The notes under the pieces: generated by a model
What the model was told of the DNA's origin: nothing
Databases searched by the model: none
Seen by the model: only the letters and a program-made list of their open reading frames with translations
Program-made: the position numbers and the translations under genes
Shown: in pieces, positions 20,348-32,559 of the stretch
How positions within the stretch are numbered: position 1 is the stretch's first letter
Layout of the letters: every line of letters starts with the position of its first letter
From: Bradyrhizobium betae
Lineage (GTDB): Bacteria > Pseudomonadota > Alphaproteobacteria > Rhizobiales > Xanthobacteraceae
Direction: 5' to 3'
DNA: 64,000 nucleotides
Assembly (NCBI RefSeq): GCF_008932115.1
Contig: NZ_CP044543.1
Coordinates: 5,090,501-5,154,500 of the forward strand

Positions 20348-22858
20348 TTACTGTTTCAAGCGGCGAGCAAGATAGCCCGCGGTCTTCCCGCCGGCTCGAG
20401 CGACTTGACGCGGCGTTCCCGATGCGACGATACGGCCACCCTCGTCGCCGGCGCCGGGGCCGAGATCGATGATCCAGTCGCTGTGAGAGACGACGTCCAT
20501 GTCATGCTCGACCACGACGACGCTGTTGCCGGCGTCCACGATCCGCTCGAGCTGCGCGATCAGCCGCTCGACATCGCGCGGATGAAGACCGGTGGTCGGC
20601 TCGTCCAGGACATAGAGCGTGTGGCCGCGCTGCGGTCGCATCAGCTCGGTCGCCAGCTTGATCCGCTGGGCCTCGCCGCCGGACAGCTCGGTGGCGGATT
20701 GACCGAGGCGGATGTAACCGAGGCCGACTTCACGGACGACCGAGAGCGACCGGTTCAGCGCGGTATCGTCGCGGAAGAACTCGAAGGCCTCGTCAACCCG
20801 CATGGACAGCACGTCCGCGATCGATCGGCCGCGGATCTTCACGTCGAGCGTCTTGTCGTTGTAGCGCGCACCCTTGCAGGTCGGGCAGGGCGCATAGACG
20901 CTCGGCAGGAACAGAAGCTCGACGCTGACGAATCCCTCGCCCTCGCAGGTGCTGCAGCGGCCTTTTGCGACATTGAACGAGAAGCGTCCGGCATCGTAGC
21001 GGCGGGACTTCGCCTGCGGCGTTGCTGCGAACAGCTTGCGCACATGGTCGAACAGGCCGGTGTAGGTCGCAAGGTTGGATCGCGGGGTTCGGCCGATCGC
21101 CTTCTGATCCACCACGACGAGGCGATCGACCTGGTCGAGGCCGGCGACGATCTTGCCACCCAATGTCTCGATCGTGGGCGTAAGGTTGTCGTCGTCGGTA
21201 TCAGCGGCGAGCGTGTGGCCGAGATGGCCGGCCACGGCATCGACGAGGAATTGGCTGATCAGGCTCGACTTGCCGGAGCCCGACACGCCGGTGATGCTGG
21301 CGAGGACGCCCAGCGGGATGTCGACATCGAGACCGCGAAGATTGTTGCGGGTCACACCCCTGACCTTCAGATGCCCCTTTTGCTCGCGGTGGGTCGTCGG
21401 CAACGGCTTTCTTGGATGTGAGAGATAGCGGGCGGTTCGCGATTGCTCGATCTCGCCGAGCCCCGCGGGCGGCCCGCTATAGAGAACGAGTCCGCCGCCT
21501 TCGCCGGCGTCGGGCCCGACGTCGACGAGCCAGTCGGCATGCCTGATGACCTCGATCTCGTGTTCGACCACGAAGATCGAATTGCCCGCGTGCTTCAACC
21601 GGTCCAGCGCCCGCAGCAGCGCTTCGGTGTCGGCCGGATGCAGGCCGGCGGAGGGCTCGTCGAGCACGTAGACCACGCCGAACAGGTTCGAGCGGACCTG
21701 CGTCGCCAGACGCAAGCGCTGCAACTCGCCCGGTGACAGCGTCGGCGTGCTGCGCTCGCAGGCGAGATAGCCGAGGCCAAGGTCGAGCAGGACGGCGAGG
21801 CGCGCGGACAGATCCTCGCAGATGCGCTTGGCGACGACAGTCTTCTCCGACCTGTCTGCTGAGGCTCTTGCGAACGGCTGGATCAGTTCCTGCAATTGCT
21901 TGAGCGGCAGGTGGGACATCTCGGCGATATTGAGCCCGGCGAACTTCACCTTGAGCGCCTCCGGCTTCAGCCGTGTGCCGTGACAGGTCGGGCAGTCCCG
22001 GATGATCATGAATTGCGCGACGCGGCGCTTCATCATCGCACTCTCGGACTTGGCGTAGGTCTGCATCACGTAGCGCTTTGCGCCGGTGAACGTGCCCTGG
22101 TAGCTCGGCTCCTCCTTGCGGCGCAGCGCCCGTTTGACTTCTGCTGCGTCGTAGCCGGCATAGACCGGAACGGTCGGCTGCTCCTCCGTGAACAGGATCC
22201 AGTCGCGATCTTTCTTGGGAAGCTCGCGCCAGGGCTTGTCGACGTCGTAGCCCAGCGTCGTCAGGACGTCCCGGAGGTTCTGTCCCTGCCAGGCACTCGG
22301 CCAGGCCGCGACGGCGCGCTCGCGGATCGTTCTGGTGTCGTCCGGCACCATGGATTTCTCAGTGACGTCGAGCATCCTGCCGATGCCGTGGCAGGTCGGG
22401 CAGGCGCCTTCCGGAGTGTTGGGAGAAAACGATTTCGCATAGAGCATCGGCTGCCCACGCGGATAGTCTCCGGCCCGGGAATAGAGCATCCTGAGCAGGT
22501 TCGAGATGGTTGTCACGCTGCCGACGGACGACCGCGTGGTCGGCGCGCCGCGCTGCTGCTGGAGCGCAACGGCGGGTGGCAAGCCTTCGATGTCGTCGAC
22601 TTCGGGGATCTGCATCTGGTGGAAGAGACGCCGCGCGTAGGGTGACACCGATTCCAGATATCGTCGTTGCGCCTCGGCGTAGATCGTTCCAAAGGCGAGC
22701 GAGGATTTTCCGGAGCCCGACACGCCCGTGAACACGACGAGGGCGTTGCGTGGAATCTTGACATCGACGTTCTTGAGATTGTGCTCACGCGCGCCTCGCA
22801 CCCGAACGAAGCCGTCGTCTCGTGTCAGCCCATCCGGCCGGGTCGGTCGATCGTCCAT
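20348..22858 (-). CDS. UvrA2-class excinuclease ATPase-like protein
   Basis: An 836-residue ABC ATPase of the UvrA family. ATG 22858 follows GGAGGAG. Two nucleotide-binding domains are seen: Walker A GVSGSGKS at 45-52 and again [10 protein letters not shown] in the second half, with signatures [12 protein letters not shown] and [15 protein letters not shown] and two DEP(S/T)(A/T)GLHP Walker B segments. Zinc-type CPTCHG and [10 protein letters not shown] / CPTCKG pairs remain. Compared with housekeeping UvrA (about 940-1000 residues) the block between the first [20 protein letters not shown] part and [10 protein letters not shown] is very short, so the UvrB-binding domain is missing. This is the UvrA2 type, linked elsewhere to drug or DNA-damage tolerance. 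Confidence 0.9.
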   Translation of the reverse strand: MDDRPTRPDGLTRDDGFVRVRGAREHNLKNVDVKIPRNALVVFTGVSGSGKSSLAFGTIYAEAQRRYLESVSPYARRLFHQMQIPEVDDIEGLPPAVALQQQRGAPTTRSSVGSVTTISNLLRMLYSRAGDYPRGQPMLYAKSFSPNTPEGACPTCHGIGRMLDVTEKSMVPDDTRTIRERAVAAWPSAWQGQNLRDVLTTLGYDVDKPWRELPKKDRDWILFTEEQPTVPVYAGYDAAEVKRALRRKEEPSYQGTFTGAKRYVMQTYAKSESAMMKRRVAQFMIIRDCPTCHGTRLKPEALKVKFAGLNIAEMSHLPLKQLQELIQPFARASADRSEKTVVAKRICEDLSARLAVLLDLGLGYLACERSTPTLSPGELQRLRLATQVRSNLFGVVYVLDEPSAGLHPADTEALLRALDRLKHAGNSIFVVEHEIEVIRHADWLVDVGPDAGEGGGLVLYSGPPAGLGEIEQSRTARYLSHPRKPLPTTHREQKGHLKVRGVTRNNLRGLDVDIPLGVLASITGVSGSGKSSLISQFLVDAVAGHLGHTLAADTDDDNLTPTIETLGGKIVAGLDQVDRLVVVDQKAIGRTPRSNLATYTGLFDHVRKLFAATPQAKSRRYDAGRFSFNVAKGRCSTCEGEGFVSVELLFLPSVYAPCPTCKGARYNDKTLDVKIRGRSIADVLSMRVDEAFEFFRDDTALNRSLSVVREVGLGYIRLGQSATELSGGEAQRIKLATELMRPQRGHTLYVLDEPTTGLHPRDVERLIAQLERIVDAGNSVVVVEHDMDVVSHSDWIIDLGPGAGDEGGRIVASGTPRQVARAGGKTAGYLARRLKQ

Positions 22859-22981
22859 CTCGCTCCTCCAGGACCGCATGCGGCCGGCTCCGCTTGGCGC
22901 CGGTCGCGATTGGAGACTAACGGAAAGATCGTATGATGGGTCCCCCGATGCCAGCATGCCAATTGTGTTCGGCACAAAGCG

Positions 22982-23011
22982 AAGGCCCGTCGCGGCATGG
23001 CGACGGGCCTT
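22982..23011 (-). terminator. hairpin downstream of the liv-type binding-protein gene
   Basis: Arms AAGGCCCGTCGC (22982-22993) and GCGACGGGCCTT (23000-23011) pair with a six-base loop about 40 bases after the stop at 23054 on the minus strand. The stem is strong but no long T run follows. Likely terminator. Confidence 0.6.
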
Positions 23012-23053
23012 GCAGGCATCGTTGGGTTGCCGGTACCAGGTGCGGCGCCGGTG

Positions 23054-24292
23054 TTACTGCGACAGCTTTACGAAGCTCGGAAACTTCAGCTTGCCTTCGG
23101 CAATCTTCTCGGGCCAAACCACGACCTGCTTGGAGTCCTGCCACTGGAACACCAGGCCTGAAACGGTCGCGGGGCCGGACTTGATGCCGTGGGTGAACTC
23201 GTCGTCCTTGCCGTAGAACTGGATCTTGCCGATCGTGCCTTCGAAGTCGGTCTTCTCGAGTTCGGTGACCATCTTGTCGGGATCGGTCGAGCCGGCGCGC
23301 TTGATGGCGTCGGTGATGATGTAGACCTCGTCATAGGCGGTGTAGCCGGTATAGGCCGGCGGCATGCCGAACTTGGCCTTGAAGGCGGCCGCGAACGGCT
23401 TTGTCTTGGAGGTTACCGCGACGTCGGGCGTTGCAACCGCCAGCGACGGCACGCCGTCGGCGGCGCCATTGGTGTCCTTCCAAAAGCTCGGGCTCAACGC
23501 CTGCGCGCTGATGCCGAACATCGGGATCGGCACCTGCTGGTTCTTCCACTGCACCGTCGGCTGCACGCCGACATGCGAGATGCCGGTGACGATCACGTCC
23601 GGCTTCTTGGCCTCCATGTTGTTGAAGATCGGCGTGAAGTCGGTGGTATCGGGCGAGAAGCGCACATGCTCGACGACCTTCAGGCCGGCCTTGGGCAGGC
23701 AGGCCTCATAGCCGATGTCGAGCGGCTTGGTCCAGGCGGCGTCCTCGCTCATGATCGCGACGGTCTTCATGTGCATCTTGTCGACCAGGAGATCCTTGGC
23801 CGCGTCGCAGACGATCTGGGCTTGCGCGGCCGAGGTCAGATAGCCGTGGAAGGTATACTTGTTCTTCTCGTAGTCGTTGTGGATCGCCTTGGTGATCTCG
23901 TTCGAGGCGGCACCCGGCGTGATCAGCGGCATCTTCAGCCGCGCCGCCCAGGGCTCGAGCGCCAGCACGACTTCGGAGATGTAGCTCGCGATCACGGCGG
24001 AGACCTTGTCCTCGCTCACTGCGCGCTGGAAGGCGCGCACGGAGTCGGCCGAGGAGCTCTTGTTGTCATAGGTGACGATCTCGACCTTGCGGCCGAGGAT
24101 GCCGCCCTTGGCGTTGATCTCGTCGGCGGCGATCTGCGCGCCGCCCGGGGTCGCAGCGCCTGCGATCGACTGCACCTCGGCGATGACGCCGATCTTGATC
24201 GGATCGTTCGACTGCGCGTAGGCGGGCGCGGCGAGGCACAGCGCCAGCGCTGAGGTGAGGAGGCTGCTCGCCAAAATCGTCGATGATCGCAT
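23054..24292 (-). CDS. ABC transporter substrate-binding protein (branched-chain amino acid type), copy 2
   Basis: A 412-residue periplasmic protein. ATG 24292 follows AAGGGA and starts a signal peptide ending APAYAQ. The mature N terminus [22 protein letters not shown] is followed by [70 protein letters not shown] and [21 protein letters not shown]. It shares these blocks almost word for word with the protein at 27725, so the two are paralogues. It is the promoter-distal gene after livH, livM and the fused ATPase, 38 bases after the latter's stop, and is probably co-transcribed. Confidence 0.9.
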   Translation of the reverse strand: MRSSTILASSLLTSALALCLAAPAYAQSNDPIKIGVIAEVQSIAGAATPGGAQIAADEINAKGGILGRKVEIVTYDNKSSSADSVRAFQRAVSEDKVSAVIASYISEVVLALEPWAARLKMPLITPGAASNEITKAIHNDYEKNKYTFHGYLTSAAQAQIVCDAAKDLLVDKMHMKTVAIMSEDAAWTKPLDIGYEACLPKAGLKVVEHVRFSPDTTDFTPIFNNMEAKKPDVIVTGISHVGVQPTVQWKNQQVPIPMFGISAQALSPSFWKDTNGAADGVPSLAVATPDVAVTSKTKPFAAAFKAKFGMPPAYTGYTAYDEVYIITDAIKRAGSTDPDKMVTELEKTDFEGTIGKIQFYGKDDEFTHGIKSGPATVSGLVFQWQDSKQVVVWPEKIAEGKLKFPSFVKLSQ

Positions 24293-24330
24293 GGTCGTTT
24301 CCCTTCGTTGTTTTATTGTTGATAGGCGAC

Positions 24331-25808
<1,478 letters not shown>

Positions 25809-25809
<1 letters not shown>

Positions 25810-26735
25810 TACGAGCGAGCCTCGCGCGAGAGGGCCGCTCCGAGGAAGCCGCCGGGGAAGAACAGAACGACCAGCAGCGCGACTGCCGAGACGATGAAGG
25901 TGGCGAGTTCGCCGGTCGGGCGCAGGAATTCGCCGGCGACGATCAGGAAGATCGCACCCAGCGCAGCCCCAAGCACCGTGCGCCTTCCGCCAAGAACGGC
26001 GGAGACGATCACGTTGACGCCGACCGCGACGTCGACGACGGTGCCGACCGAAGCGGTGCCGAAATAGAACACCAGCAGCGCGCCTGACAGGCCTGAGAAG
26101 AATGCGCTGACGATGAAGGCCGCGAGCTTGTGCTTGACGATGTTGAAGCCGAGTGCGCCGGCCTGCACCGGGTCCTGGCCGCTGGCTTGCAGCACGAGGC
26201 CAACAGGAGATTGCGACAGGCCGTAGAGGATCGCCGCCGAGATCGTCATGAAGCCGAGCGCGATCCAGTAGTTCGCGCCGGCATTGATGGTGATGACATC
26301 GGGAATGGTCAGGCCGATCTCGCCCCCGGTGAGGTCCGCGAACACCACGATAAAGTTCTGCAGCATCAACACCGCGACCAGCGTGGTCAGGCCGAAATAC
26401 GGTCCGCGCACGCGAAGGGCCGGCAGCGCCAGCACGAGGCCGGCGAGGACGGACGCGCTCGCACCGAGCACGATGCAGAGATAGACGGACCAGCCGAACT
26501 GGGCATTGAGGATGCCGGCGGTGTAGGCGCCGACGCCGATCAGGAAGGTCGGTCCGAAATTCACTTCGCCGGCGAAGCCGAACAGCAGATCCCAGGCCAT
26601 CGCGAACACGCCAAAATAGAACGCGACGGTGAGCAGCCCGAGCACATAGCCGGAGACATAAAGCGGCAGCGTCGCCGCGATGATCACGAGCGCGAGCGAG
26701 ATGAAGAACAGGCGTGAGGTGAAAAAGCTCGCCAT
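25809..26735 (-). CDS. livM: branched-chain amino acid-type ABC permease LivM
   Basis: A 308-residue inner-membrane protein with about eight to ten helices. LivM family segments seen are YVLGLLTVAFYFGVFAMAWDLLFGFAGEVNFGPTFLIGVGAYTAG, a PALRVRGPYFGLTTLVAVLMLQN block (the permease EAA-like region) and VNVIVSAVLGGRRTVLGAALGA near the C terminus. Its ATG lies one base after the livH stop and its own stop overlaps the ATG of the fused ATPase, so the operon is tightly coupled. Confidence 0.9.
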
Positions 26736-26736
26736 C

Positions 26737-27612
26737 TCAGCGCCTCCCTAGAAGGCCCTGGGGCCGGATATACATCACGAACACGAGCAGCAGCAGCGCC
26801 GGAATGGTGCGATAGGCCGGCGAGACCAGATAGGCCGTCAGCGTTTCGAGATAGCCGACCACGAAAGCGGCGATCAGCGAGCCGGAGACGCTGCCGAGGC
26901 CGCCGAGCACCACGATCGAGAACGCGCTCGCGGTGAGCGGGCCCACGCTGTAGGAGCTGACGCCCAGGAACATCCCGAGCAGCACGCCGGCGATACCGGC
27001 GAGGATGCCGTAGATACCCCACACCACGATGTAGATGTTGGTGAGCTCGAGCCCGAGCAGGGTGACGCCGCGCGGGTTCATCGAGGCCGCCAGCACCGCC
27101 TTGCCGGTGCGGGTGCGGTTCACCAGCAGCCACAGCAGTCCGATCACGAGGCAGCACACGATCGCGGTGAAGATCTCGTTCTTCGGCGTGCGGACGCCGA
27201 GCACGTCGACGACGCCCTCGACGATCGGTAGCACCGTCTTGGCGTTGTTGGTGAAGAAATACGCGATCAGCTCCTGGATCATGATGCCCCAGAGCAGCGT
27301 CCCCGTGAGGACGAAGATCTCCTTCTCCTCATTGGGGATGCGCCGGGAGTCCTGGATCGGCTTCACCACCGCAAAGTAGGTGGCAAACGCCGTGAGGAGG
27401 GCGACCCCGACCCCGATCAGCGCGCCGGCATAGGTGCCGACGTTGAGCACGCTGGCGGCGGCCCAGGCGGCCACCGCTGCCGCCACCATGATGGCACCGT
27501 GGGAGAGGTTGAGCACGCCGGAGACGCCGAAGATCAACGTGAAGCCGGTGGCGCCGAGAGCGTAGAGAGCGCTGATGGCAAAGCCATCGATCAGAATCTG
27601 GAAAGCTCGCAT
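26737..27612 (-). CDS. livH: branched-chain amino acid-type ABC permease LivH
   Basis: A 291-residue inner-membrane permease. It begins MRAFQILIDGFAISALYALGA and continues GFTLIFGVSGVLNLSHGAIM, the LivH signature. Later come RTRTGKAVLAASMNPRGVTLLGLE, a conserved cytoplasmic loop, and LGGLGSVSGSLIAAFVVGYLE. First gene of the livH-livM-livGF group; the binding-protein gene at 27725 lies upstream, 112 bases away across a hairpin. Confidence 0.9.
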   Translation of the reverse strand: MRAFQILIDGFAISALYALGATGFTLIFGVSGVLNLSHGAIMVAAAVAAWAAASVLNVGTYAGALIGVGVALLTAFATYFAVVKPIQDSRRIPNEEKEIFVLTGTLLWGIMIQELIAYFFTNNAKTVLPIVEGVVDVLGVRTPKNEIFTAIVCCLVIGLLWLLVNRTRTGKAVLAASMNPRGVTLLGLELTNIYIVVWGIYGILAGIAGVLLGMFLGVSSYSVGPLTASAFSIVVLGGLGSVSGSLIAAFVVGYLETLTAYLVSPAYRTIPALLLLVFVMYIRPQGLLGRR

Positions 27613-27687
27613 CTATGATTGGCAATCTATGGCTGGCAGCCGGGCTGCCGCTTTGAGGAAAGGTGCCGTTGGGGCGCGCAAGTGGAA

Positions 27688-27712
27688 GCTCCCGGGAGGT
27701 GGTCCCGGGAGC
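27688..27712 (-). terminator. hairpin between the binding-protein gene and livH
   Basis: Perfect 10-bp arms GCTCCCGGGA (27688-27697) and TCCCGGGAGC (27703-27712) with a five-base loop, 12 bases after the stop of the gene at 27725 on the minus strand. With no T run it may act as an RNA-stabilising or partial terminator, letting the binding protein be made in excess over the permease, as in many ABC operons. Confidence 0.55.
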
Positions 27713-27724
27713 ATGTCCTGCCGA

Positions 27725-28969
27725 TCAGTTGCTGAGCTTGATGAAGCTCGGGAACTTGATGTCGACCTTGGCGACGTCCTTCGGCCAGACCGCGCTCTGC
27801 TTGCCGTCCTGCCATTGCAGCATCAGCCCGGTGATCAGGCCCTTGCCGTATTTGATCGAGTGCGTGAACGGATCGTCCTTGTTGTAAAACTGGACGCGGC
27901 CGATCGTGCCTTCCCAGTCGGTCTTCTCCAGCGCATCGACCAGCTTGTCAGCGTCGGTCGAGCCGGCGCGCTTCACGGCGTCGGCGATGTAATAGACCTC
28001 GTCATAGGAGGTGTAGCCGGCATAGGACGGGTAGTTGCCGAACTTCTTCTTGAAGTTCTCCGCGAACGGCACCGACTTCGGCGTCACCGCGACGCCAGGG
28101 CCGGAGACGCCCTGGTAGAGCACGCCTTCGGCCGCCTGGTTGGTGTCCTTGCCAAAGGTTTCGTTGGTGGCCTGCGAGGAGATGCCGAACATCGGGATCG
28201 GCACCTGCTGGTTCTTCCACTGCACCGTCGGCTGCACGCCGACATGGGAGATGCCGGTGATGATGACGTCCGGCTTGGAACCTTCGATCTTGTTGAAGAT
28301 CGGGGTGAAGTCGGTGGTGTCGGGAGAGAAGCGGATGTGGTCGAGCACCTTCAGCCCGATCTTGGGCAGGCATTCTTCGTAGCCGACATCGAGCGGCTTG
28401 GTCCAGGCGGCGTCCTCGCTCATGATGACGGCCGTCTTCATGTGCAGCTTGTCGACGAGCAGATCCTTGGCGCCGTCGCAGACCGAAAGCGCAAGCGCCG
28501 CCGAGGTCAGATAGCCGTGAAAAGTGTACTTGTTCTTCTCGTAGTCGGCGTGAACGCTCTTGCTGATCTCGTTGGAGGCAGCACCGGGCGTCACGAACGG
28601 CGTCTTCAGGCGCGAGGCCCAGGGTTCCAGCGCCAGCACCACTTCGCTGATATAGCTGGCGATGACCGCGTTGACCTTGTCCTCGTTCACCGCGCGCTGG
28701 AACGCGCGCACCGAATCTGCCGAGGAGGAGTGGTTGTCGTAGCCGATGATCTCGATCTTGCGGCCGTCGACGCCGCCCGCGGCATTGATCTCGTCGGCGG
28801 CAAGCTGGGCCGCTTGCGGGATCGATGCGCCGGCAATCGCCTGCGCTTCCGCGATCACGCCGATCCTGATCGGATCGGCCGCAAATGCCGCGCTCGACGC
28901 GACCAACACCGCGCCTGTCGCGGCCGCACCAAGCGCACTTCGCAATGCACAAGAGAGTGCTTTATTCAT
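27725..28969 (-). CDS. ABC transporter substrate-binding protein (branched-chain amino acid type), copy 1
   Basis: A 414-residue periplasmic protein; ATG 28969 follows AAGGGAG. The signal peptide ends SSAAFAAD. The mature part reads DPIRIGVIAEAQAIAGASIP and then [70 protein letters not shown] and [21 protein letters not shown]. It is clearly paralogous to the protein at 23054, and the two flank the permease and ATPase genes. It is the first gene of the cluster and the likely main receptor. Ligand unknown. Confidence 0.9.
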   Translation of the reverse strand: MNKALSCALRSALGAAATGAVLVASSAAFAADPIRIGVIAEAQAIAGASIPQAAQLAADEINAAGGVDGRKIEIIGYDNHSSSADSVRAFQRAVNEDKVNAVIASYISEVVLALEPWASRLKTPFVTPGAASNEISKSVHADYEKNKYTFHGYLTSAALALSVCDGAKDLLVDKLHMKTAVIMSEDAAWTKPLDVGYEECLPKIGLKVLDHIRFSPDTTDFTPIFNKIEGSKPDVIITGISHVGVQPTVQWKNQQVPIPMFGISSQATNETFGKDTNQAAEGVLYQGVSGPGVAVTPKSVPFAENFKKKFGNYPSYAGYTSYDEVYYIADAVKRAGSTDADKLVDALEKTDWEGTIGRVQFYNKDDPFTHSIKYGKGLITGLMLQWQDGKQSAVWPKDVAKVDIKFPSFIKLSN

Positions 28970-29211
28970 ATTGTTTTCTCCCTTTGGACCAAGCTTCTTT
29001 GAGCCATTATGTCGCAACTATAACGGCGAGCGTATTCTCGGCAAGTGAAACTGTATTCAGGATTGTACGATGAGGACTAAAGTCTAGCGGCTGCGTAAAT
29101 TGCAGGCAGAACGCGGGCGAGACTCGGCGTCATGATCAGGCATGTAAATTTCGTCGGCCGGCATGCCGATGCGTTGGACACATGAAACTGCTGCAGACGA
29201 GCCGCGATCGC

Positions 29212-30330
29212 TTAACCTGCGTAGCCTCGTCCCAGCGACTGGCGTTGTCGGTGCCGATCCAGCGCCGTGTCGACCAGGCGCGTCAGCAACTCTTTATACG
29301 GCACGCCCGAGGCTTCCATCATCTTCGGGTACATGCTGATCGACGTGAAACCGGGCAGGGTGTTGATCTCGTTGAAACAGAAATCGCCGGTGTTCCGGTC
29401 GAGGAAGAAATCGACGCGCGCAAGATCGCTGCATTCGAGCGCGGCGAAGACCTGTACTGCGAGCGCGCGCACGCGCTCCATCTGGCTGGCGTCGAGCTTC
29501 GCCGGGAGATCGACCCGCGCGCCGTCGGGATCGAGATATTTGGCCTCGTACGAATAGAACTCGTGATGGGCGTTGGGATTGAGCTCGCTGGCGACGCTTG
29601 CAAACAGCGTCTCGCCCTCGAGCACCGCGACCTCGATTTCGCGCGCGTCGATACCCTGTTCGACCAGAACCTTGACGTCGTAACGAAACGCATCGTCGAG
29701 CGCAGCGCCAAGTGCATCCCAGATCTTGACCTTGTGAATGCCGACGCTGGAGCCCATGTTGCACGGCTTGACGAACACCGGGAGCGTCAGGCCCTCGATC
29801 GCTTTCGCGAGGGATGCGATGCGATCCTGAGCGTAGGCCTTGCGGGTGAGCACGCGATAGGGCGCGATCGGAACGCCGGCGAATTGCGCGAGCCGCTTGG
29901 CGACGTCCTTGTCCATGCTGACGGCGGAGGCGAGAACGCCCGAGCCGACATAGGGGACTTCGGCAAGCTCCAGCAAACCTTGCACGGTGCCGTCCTCGCA
30001 GAGGGGCCCGTGCATGACCGGAAAGACGACGTCGATCTCGATCGGGCGTGCAGCGCTCTCGGAAATCGGCTTGAGAACGCCGCGTCCATCGGGGCCTCTG
30101 GCGAGCCGCATCTCGGGGGCATCAGGCAGGATCGGCAAGACCGCCTGCGCCGGGTCGATGGTGGCAAGATCGTTCCACTGCCACCGACCCGTCTTGTCGA
30201 TGGAGACCGGGATCACCTCGAAGCGTTCGCGGTCGAGATGCCGGAACACGGAAGCCGCAGATTTCAGCGAGACCTCATGCTCACCGGACCGGCCACCATA
30301 GAGAACCACGACGCGAATTTTGTTTGCCAT
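29212..30330 (-). CDS. ddl: D-alanine--D-alanine ligase
   Basis: A 372-residue ATP-grasp enzyme that joins two D-Ala for peptidoglycan synthesis. N terminus KIRVVVLYGGRSGEHEVSLKSAASV carries the family signature. PVMHGPLCEDGTVQGLLELAEVPYVGSGVLASAVSMDKDVAKRLAQ is the central motif. C-terminal FVKPCNMGSSVGIHKV, FYSYEAKYLDPDGA and ARVDFFLDRNTGDFCFNEINTLPGFTSISMYPKM complete the ATP-grasp and metal-binding parts. The length fits the longer DdlA/VanA-like subclass. It stands apart from the mur/fts cluster, as a second ligase often does; whether another copy exists is not visible here. Confidence 0.95.
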   Translation of the reverse strand: MANKIRVVVLYGGRSGEHEVSLKSAASVFRHLDRERFEVIPVSIDKTGRWQWNDLATIDPAQAVLPILPDAPEMRLARGPDGRGVLKPISESAARPIEIDVVFPVMHGPLCEDGTVQGLLELAEVPYVGSGVLASAVSMDKDVAKRLAQFAGVPIAPYRVLTRKAYAQDRIASLAKAIEGLTLPVFVKPCNMGSSVGIHKVKIWDALGAALDDAFRYDVKVLVEQGIDAREIEVAVLEGETLFASVASELNPNAHHEFYSYEAKYLDPDGARVDLPAKLDASQMERVRALAVQVFAALECSDLARVDFFLDRNTGDFCFNEINTLPGFTSISMYPKMMEASGVPYKELLTRLVDTALDRHRQRQSLGRGYAG

Positions 30331-30463
30331 GGTTCAGTTATCACGCGCCAGGCGCCAAAGTCACCTCTCTTGCCTCGATGTTGGCGTATCGATGAGGCTC
30401 TTCGCGACAATGCGGCGCCGGACAGGTCCACCGGCGCCGCATCGCGTTTCGACTCGCTCCGGC

Positions 30464-31696
30464 TCAGCCCGGTCCCGCGCCTTGCGTTGCCGTGTACACG
30501 GCATAGAGCGACTGGCTCGCCGCCATGAACAGGCGGTTGCGTTTCGGTCCGCCGAAGCAGATGTTGCCGCAGACTTCGGGCAGGCGAATGCGGCCGAGCA
30601 GCTTGCCGTCCGGCGACCACGTCGTCGCGCCGTTATAGCCGACCGCGCGGCCGGCATTGCTGGAGGCCCAGACGTTGCCGTTGACGTCGCAGCGCACGCC
30701 GTCCGGTCCGCATTTCACGCCGTCGATCACGCAGTCTGAAAAGAGCTTCTGGTTGGACAGCTTGTTGTCGCTGCCGACGTCGAACACGAAGATCTCGCCC
30801 TTGCCGCCCGCGCCGGTGTCGCCCGGTCCCTTGCCGGTGGAGACCACGTACAGCTTCTTGAAGTCGGGCGAGAAACAAAGGCCGTTCGGATCAGGCACCT
30901 GCTCCTCGGTGACGACGAGATCGACGCGACCGCTGGGATCGATGCGATAGCAGTTGGTCGGCAGCTCGCGCTTGCCGGCTGCGAAACCGGCTGGCTGTCC
31001 GATCCGCGGATTGAGCTTGCCGGCGGCGTTGCTCGGTCCGCCCGGGGCGTCCGGTTCGCCCTCGTAGAGCTGGCCGCCATAGGGCGGATCGGTGAACCAG
31101 TAGCTGCCGTCGGGATGGGCGACGACGTCGTTCGGCGAGTTCAGCTTCTTGCCGTTATAGTTGTCGCAGAGGATCGTGGCAGTGCCGTCGTTCTCGTAGC
31201 GCGTCACGCGCCGAGTCAGATGCTCGCAGGAGAGTTGGCGGCCCTGGTAGTCGAACGAGTTGCCGTTGCTGTAGTTTGAGGGCGTGCGAAACACGCTGAC
31301 ATGACCGTCATCCTCGCTCCAGCGCATCTGCCGGTTGTTGGGAATGTCGCTCCAGAGGAGGTAACGGCCCTGCGCGCTCCAGGCCGGGCCCTCGGCCCAT
31401 AGCACGCCGGTGTAGAGACGCTTGATCGCGGTGTTGGGCTGCGCCAGATCGTTGAAGGACGGATCGACCGCGATGATGTCAGGGTCCCAGAAATAGGTGG
31501 TCGGTGCGCCGCCCGGACCGAAATCGCGCGGCGGCGTGGTGATCGTCGTCGGCGGGGCGGCAGGTCCGGTCTGGGCGAGCGCGGGGCCGGCCATCGTGGC
31601 GGCGGCGCCGAGCGCAAGTCCCCGGACAAGTGTTCGTCGTGAAAGCGCAGCATCCTGGTCACGCTGCTCGTCGTCACGAGCCTTTTGGCGTGTCAT
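30464..31696 (-). CDS. exported SMP-30/gluconolactonase/LRE-like protein
   Basis: A 410-residue protein with a twin-arginine signal (SRRTLVRGLALGAAATMAG, cleavage after PALAQ). The rest is a six-bladed beta-propeller of the SMP-30 family: GVLWAEGPAWSAQGRYLLWSDIPNNR (metal-binding Glu in AEGP), KKLNSPNDVVAHPDGSYWFTDPPYG (Asn and Asp ligands), PDPNGLCFSPDFKKLYV and DGVRCDVNGNVWAS. Members hydrolyse lactones using a divalent metal in the channel. It is likely periplasmic. The substrate is unknown. Start at ATG 31696. Confidence 0.88.
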   Translation of the reverse strand: MTRQKARDDEQRDQDAALSRRTLVRGLALGAAATMAGPALAQTGPAAPPTTITTPPRDFGPGGAPTTYFWDPDIIAVDPSFNDLAQPNTAIKRLYTGVLWAEGPAWSAQGRYLLWSDIPNNRQMRWSEDDGHVSVFRTPSNYSNGNSFDYQGRQLSCEHLTRRVTRYENDGTATILCDNYNGKKLNSPNDVVAHPDGSYWFTDPPYGGQLYEGEPDAPGGPSNAAGKLNPRIGQPAGFAAGKRELPTNCYRIDPSGRVDLVVTEEQVPDPNGLCFSPDFKKLYVVSTGKGPGDTGAGGKGEIFVFDVGSDNKLSNQKLFSDCVIDGVKCGPDGVRCDVNGNVWASSNAGRAVGYNGATTWSPDGKLLGRIRLPEVCGNICFGGPKRNRLFMAASQSLYAVYTATQGAGPG

Positions 31697-32000
31697 CGCG
31701 TCCTCCCGGTCATGTTCGGCTAGCCGGTTGATCCGGCCGAGCGGTGCGAAGGTTAGTCCGGTCCGCGCCCGGTTGCGAGAGGCAGGTTCGCATCCTCTGC
31801 GCGATGGCAGGCTCGCAAAGGCTGGAACGCGGCGGCATTGCGGCGAGGCGAGGGCGGAAGCGACAATTCGTCCCGGCCTCGTCGTTCGGAGCCTGCCGTC
31901 GAGCCTTTGCGGTTGACCGGACGGTTTTTAGGGCGTGTCAAGCCTTGACCTCACGCGCGATGATGGCAGAACGTTTCCGGAGCATTAGCCGGAGTTCATC
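31697..32000. other. intergenic region between divergent genes
   Basis: About 300 bases between the SMP-30 gene and the small membrane protein at 32001. I see no gene, repeat or clear operator in it. Confidence 0.4.
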
Positions 32001-32270
32001 GTGTTAGCCGTTGTTGCATTGGTCATAGCGCTCGCCATCGCGTTCGCCGCCGGCTATGTCACCCGCGATCTCGTCTCCCGCAAACGACGCGCGGAGGCGC
32101 GCCGCTGGCGCGAATATACCGAGCCGGGCTGGCTCCGCGCCGCTGTGCCCGCCAACACCAACGAGGCTGCGGCCGTCAATCAGATGACACAGCCCGCTCC
32201 GGCCAATGGCGAACTCGGCAAGATGCTGGATCGCTGGGAGAGCCGGGCGCGCGCCCGCCGCGCGGGGTAG
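32001..32270 (+). CDS. small single-pass membrane protein, 89 residues
   Basis: GTG 32001 (CCGGAG upstream) encodes a hydrophobic helix LAVVALVIALAIAFAAGYV followed by a very basic region RDLVSRKRRAEARRWREY and a polar tail ending in RWESRARARR. It is probably anchored in the inner membrane with a basic cytoplasmic part. No family is recognised. Confidence 0.6.
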   Translation: MLAVVALVIALAIAFAAGYVTRDLVSRKRRAEARRWREYTEPGWLRAAVPANTNEAAAVNQMTQPAPANGELGKMLDRWESRARARRAG

Positions 32271-32559
32271 TTTCGGGTTCTCGGGGTCGTCGCGTTCAGA
32301 TATTCCATTTCACCGAAATTCGGAATCATCGTATGTGACGCCTGCTCGGATCGAAGCCGGCCTTGCCCGGTCGTGCTCTCGTGGTCGCGCCTGCCACCCG
32401 CGCGTTCGGCGCGCACCGTGCAACCAGGTCAGTTCCACTGACCATCTTTTGGCGTTGCAGTTGCTGCCATTTCTCGTCTAGAAACAGCGCGTCGAGCCTC
32501 CCGGCAACCAACCGTCAACGGTTTTGACCGAGGATTTGAGGGCTCAAAAGGGTCTGGCA

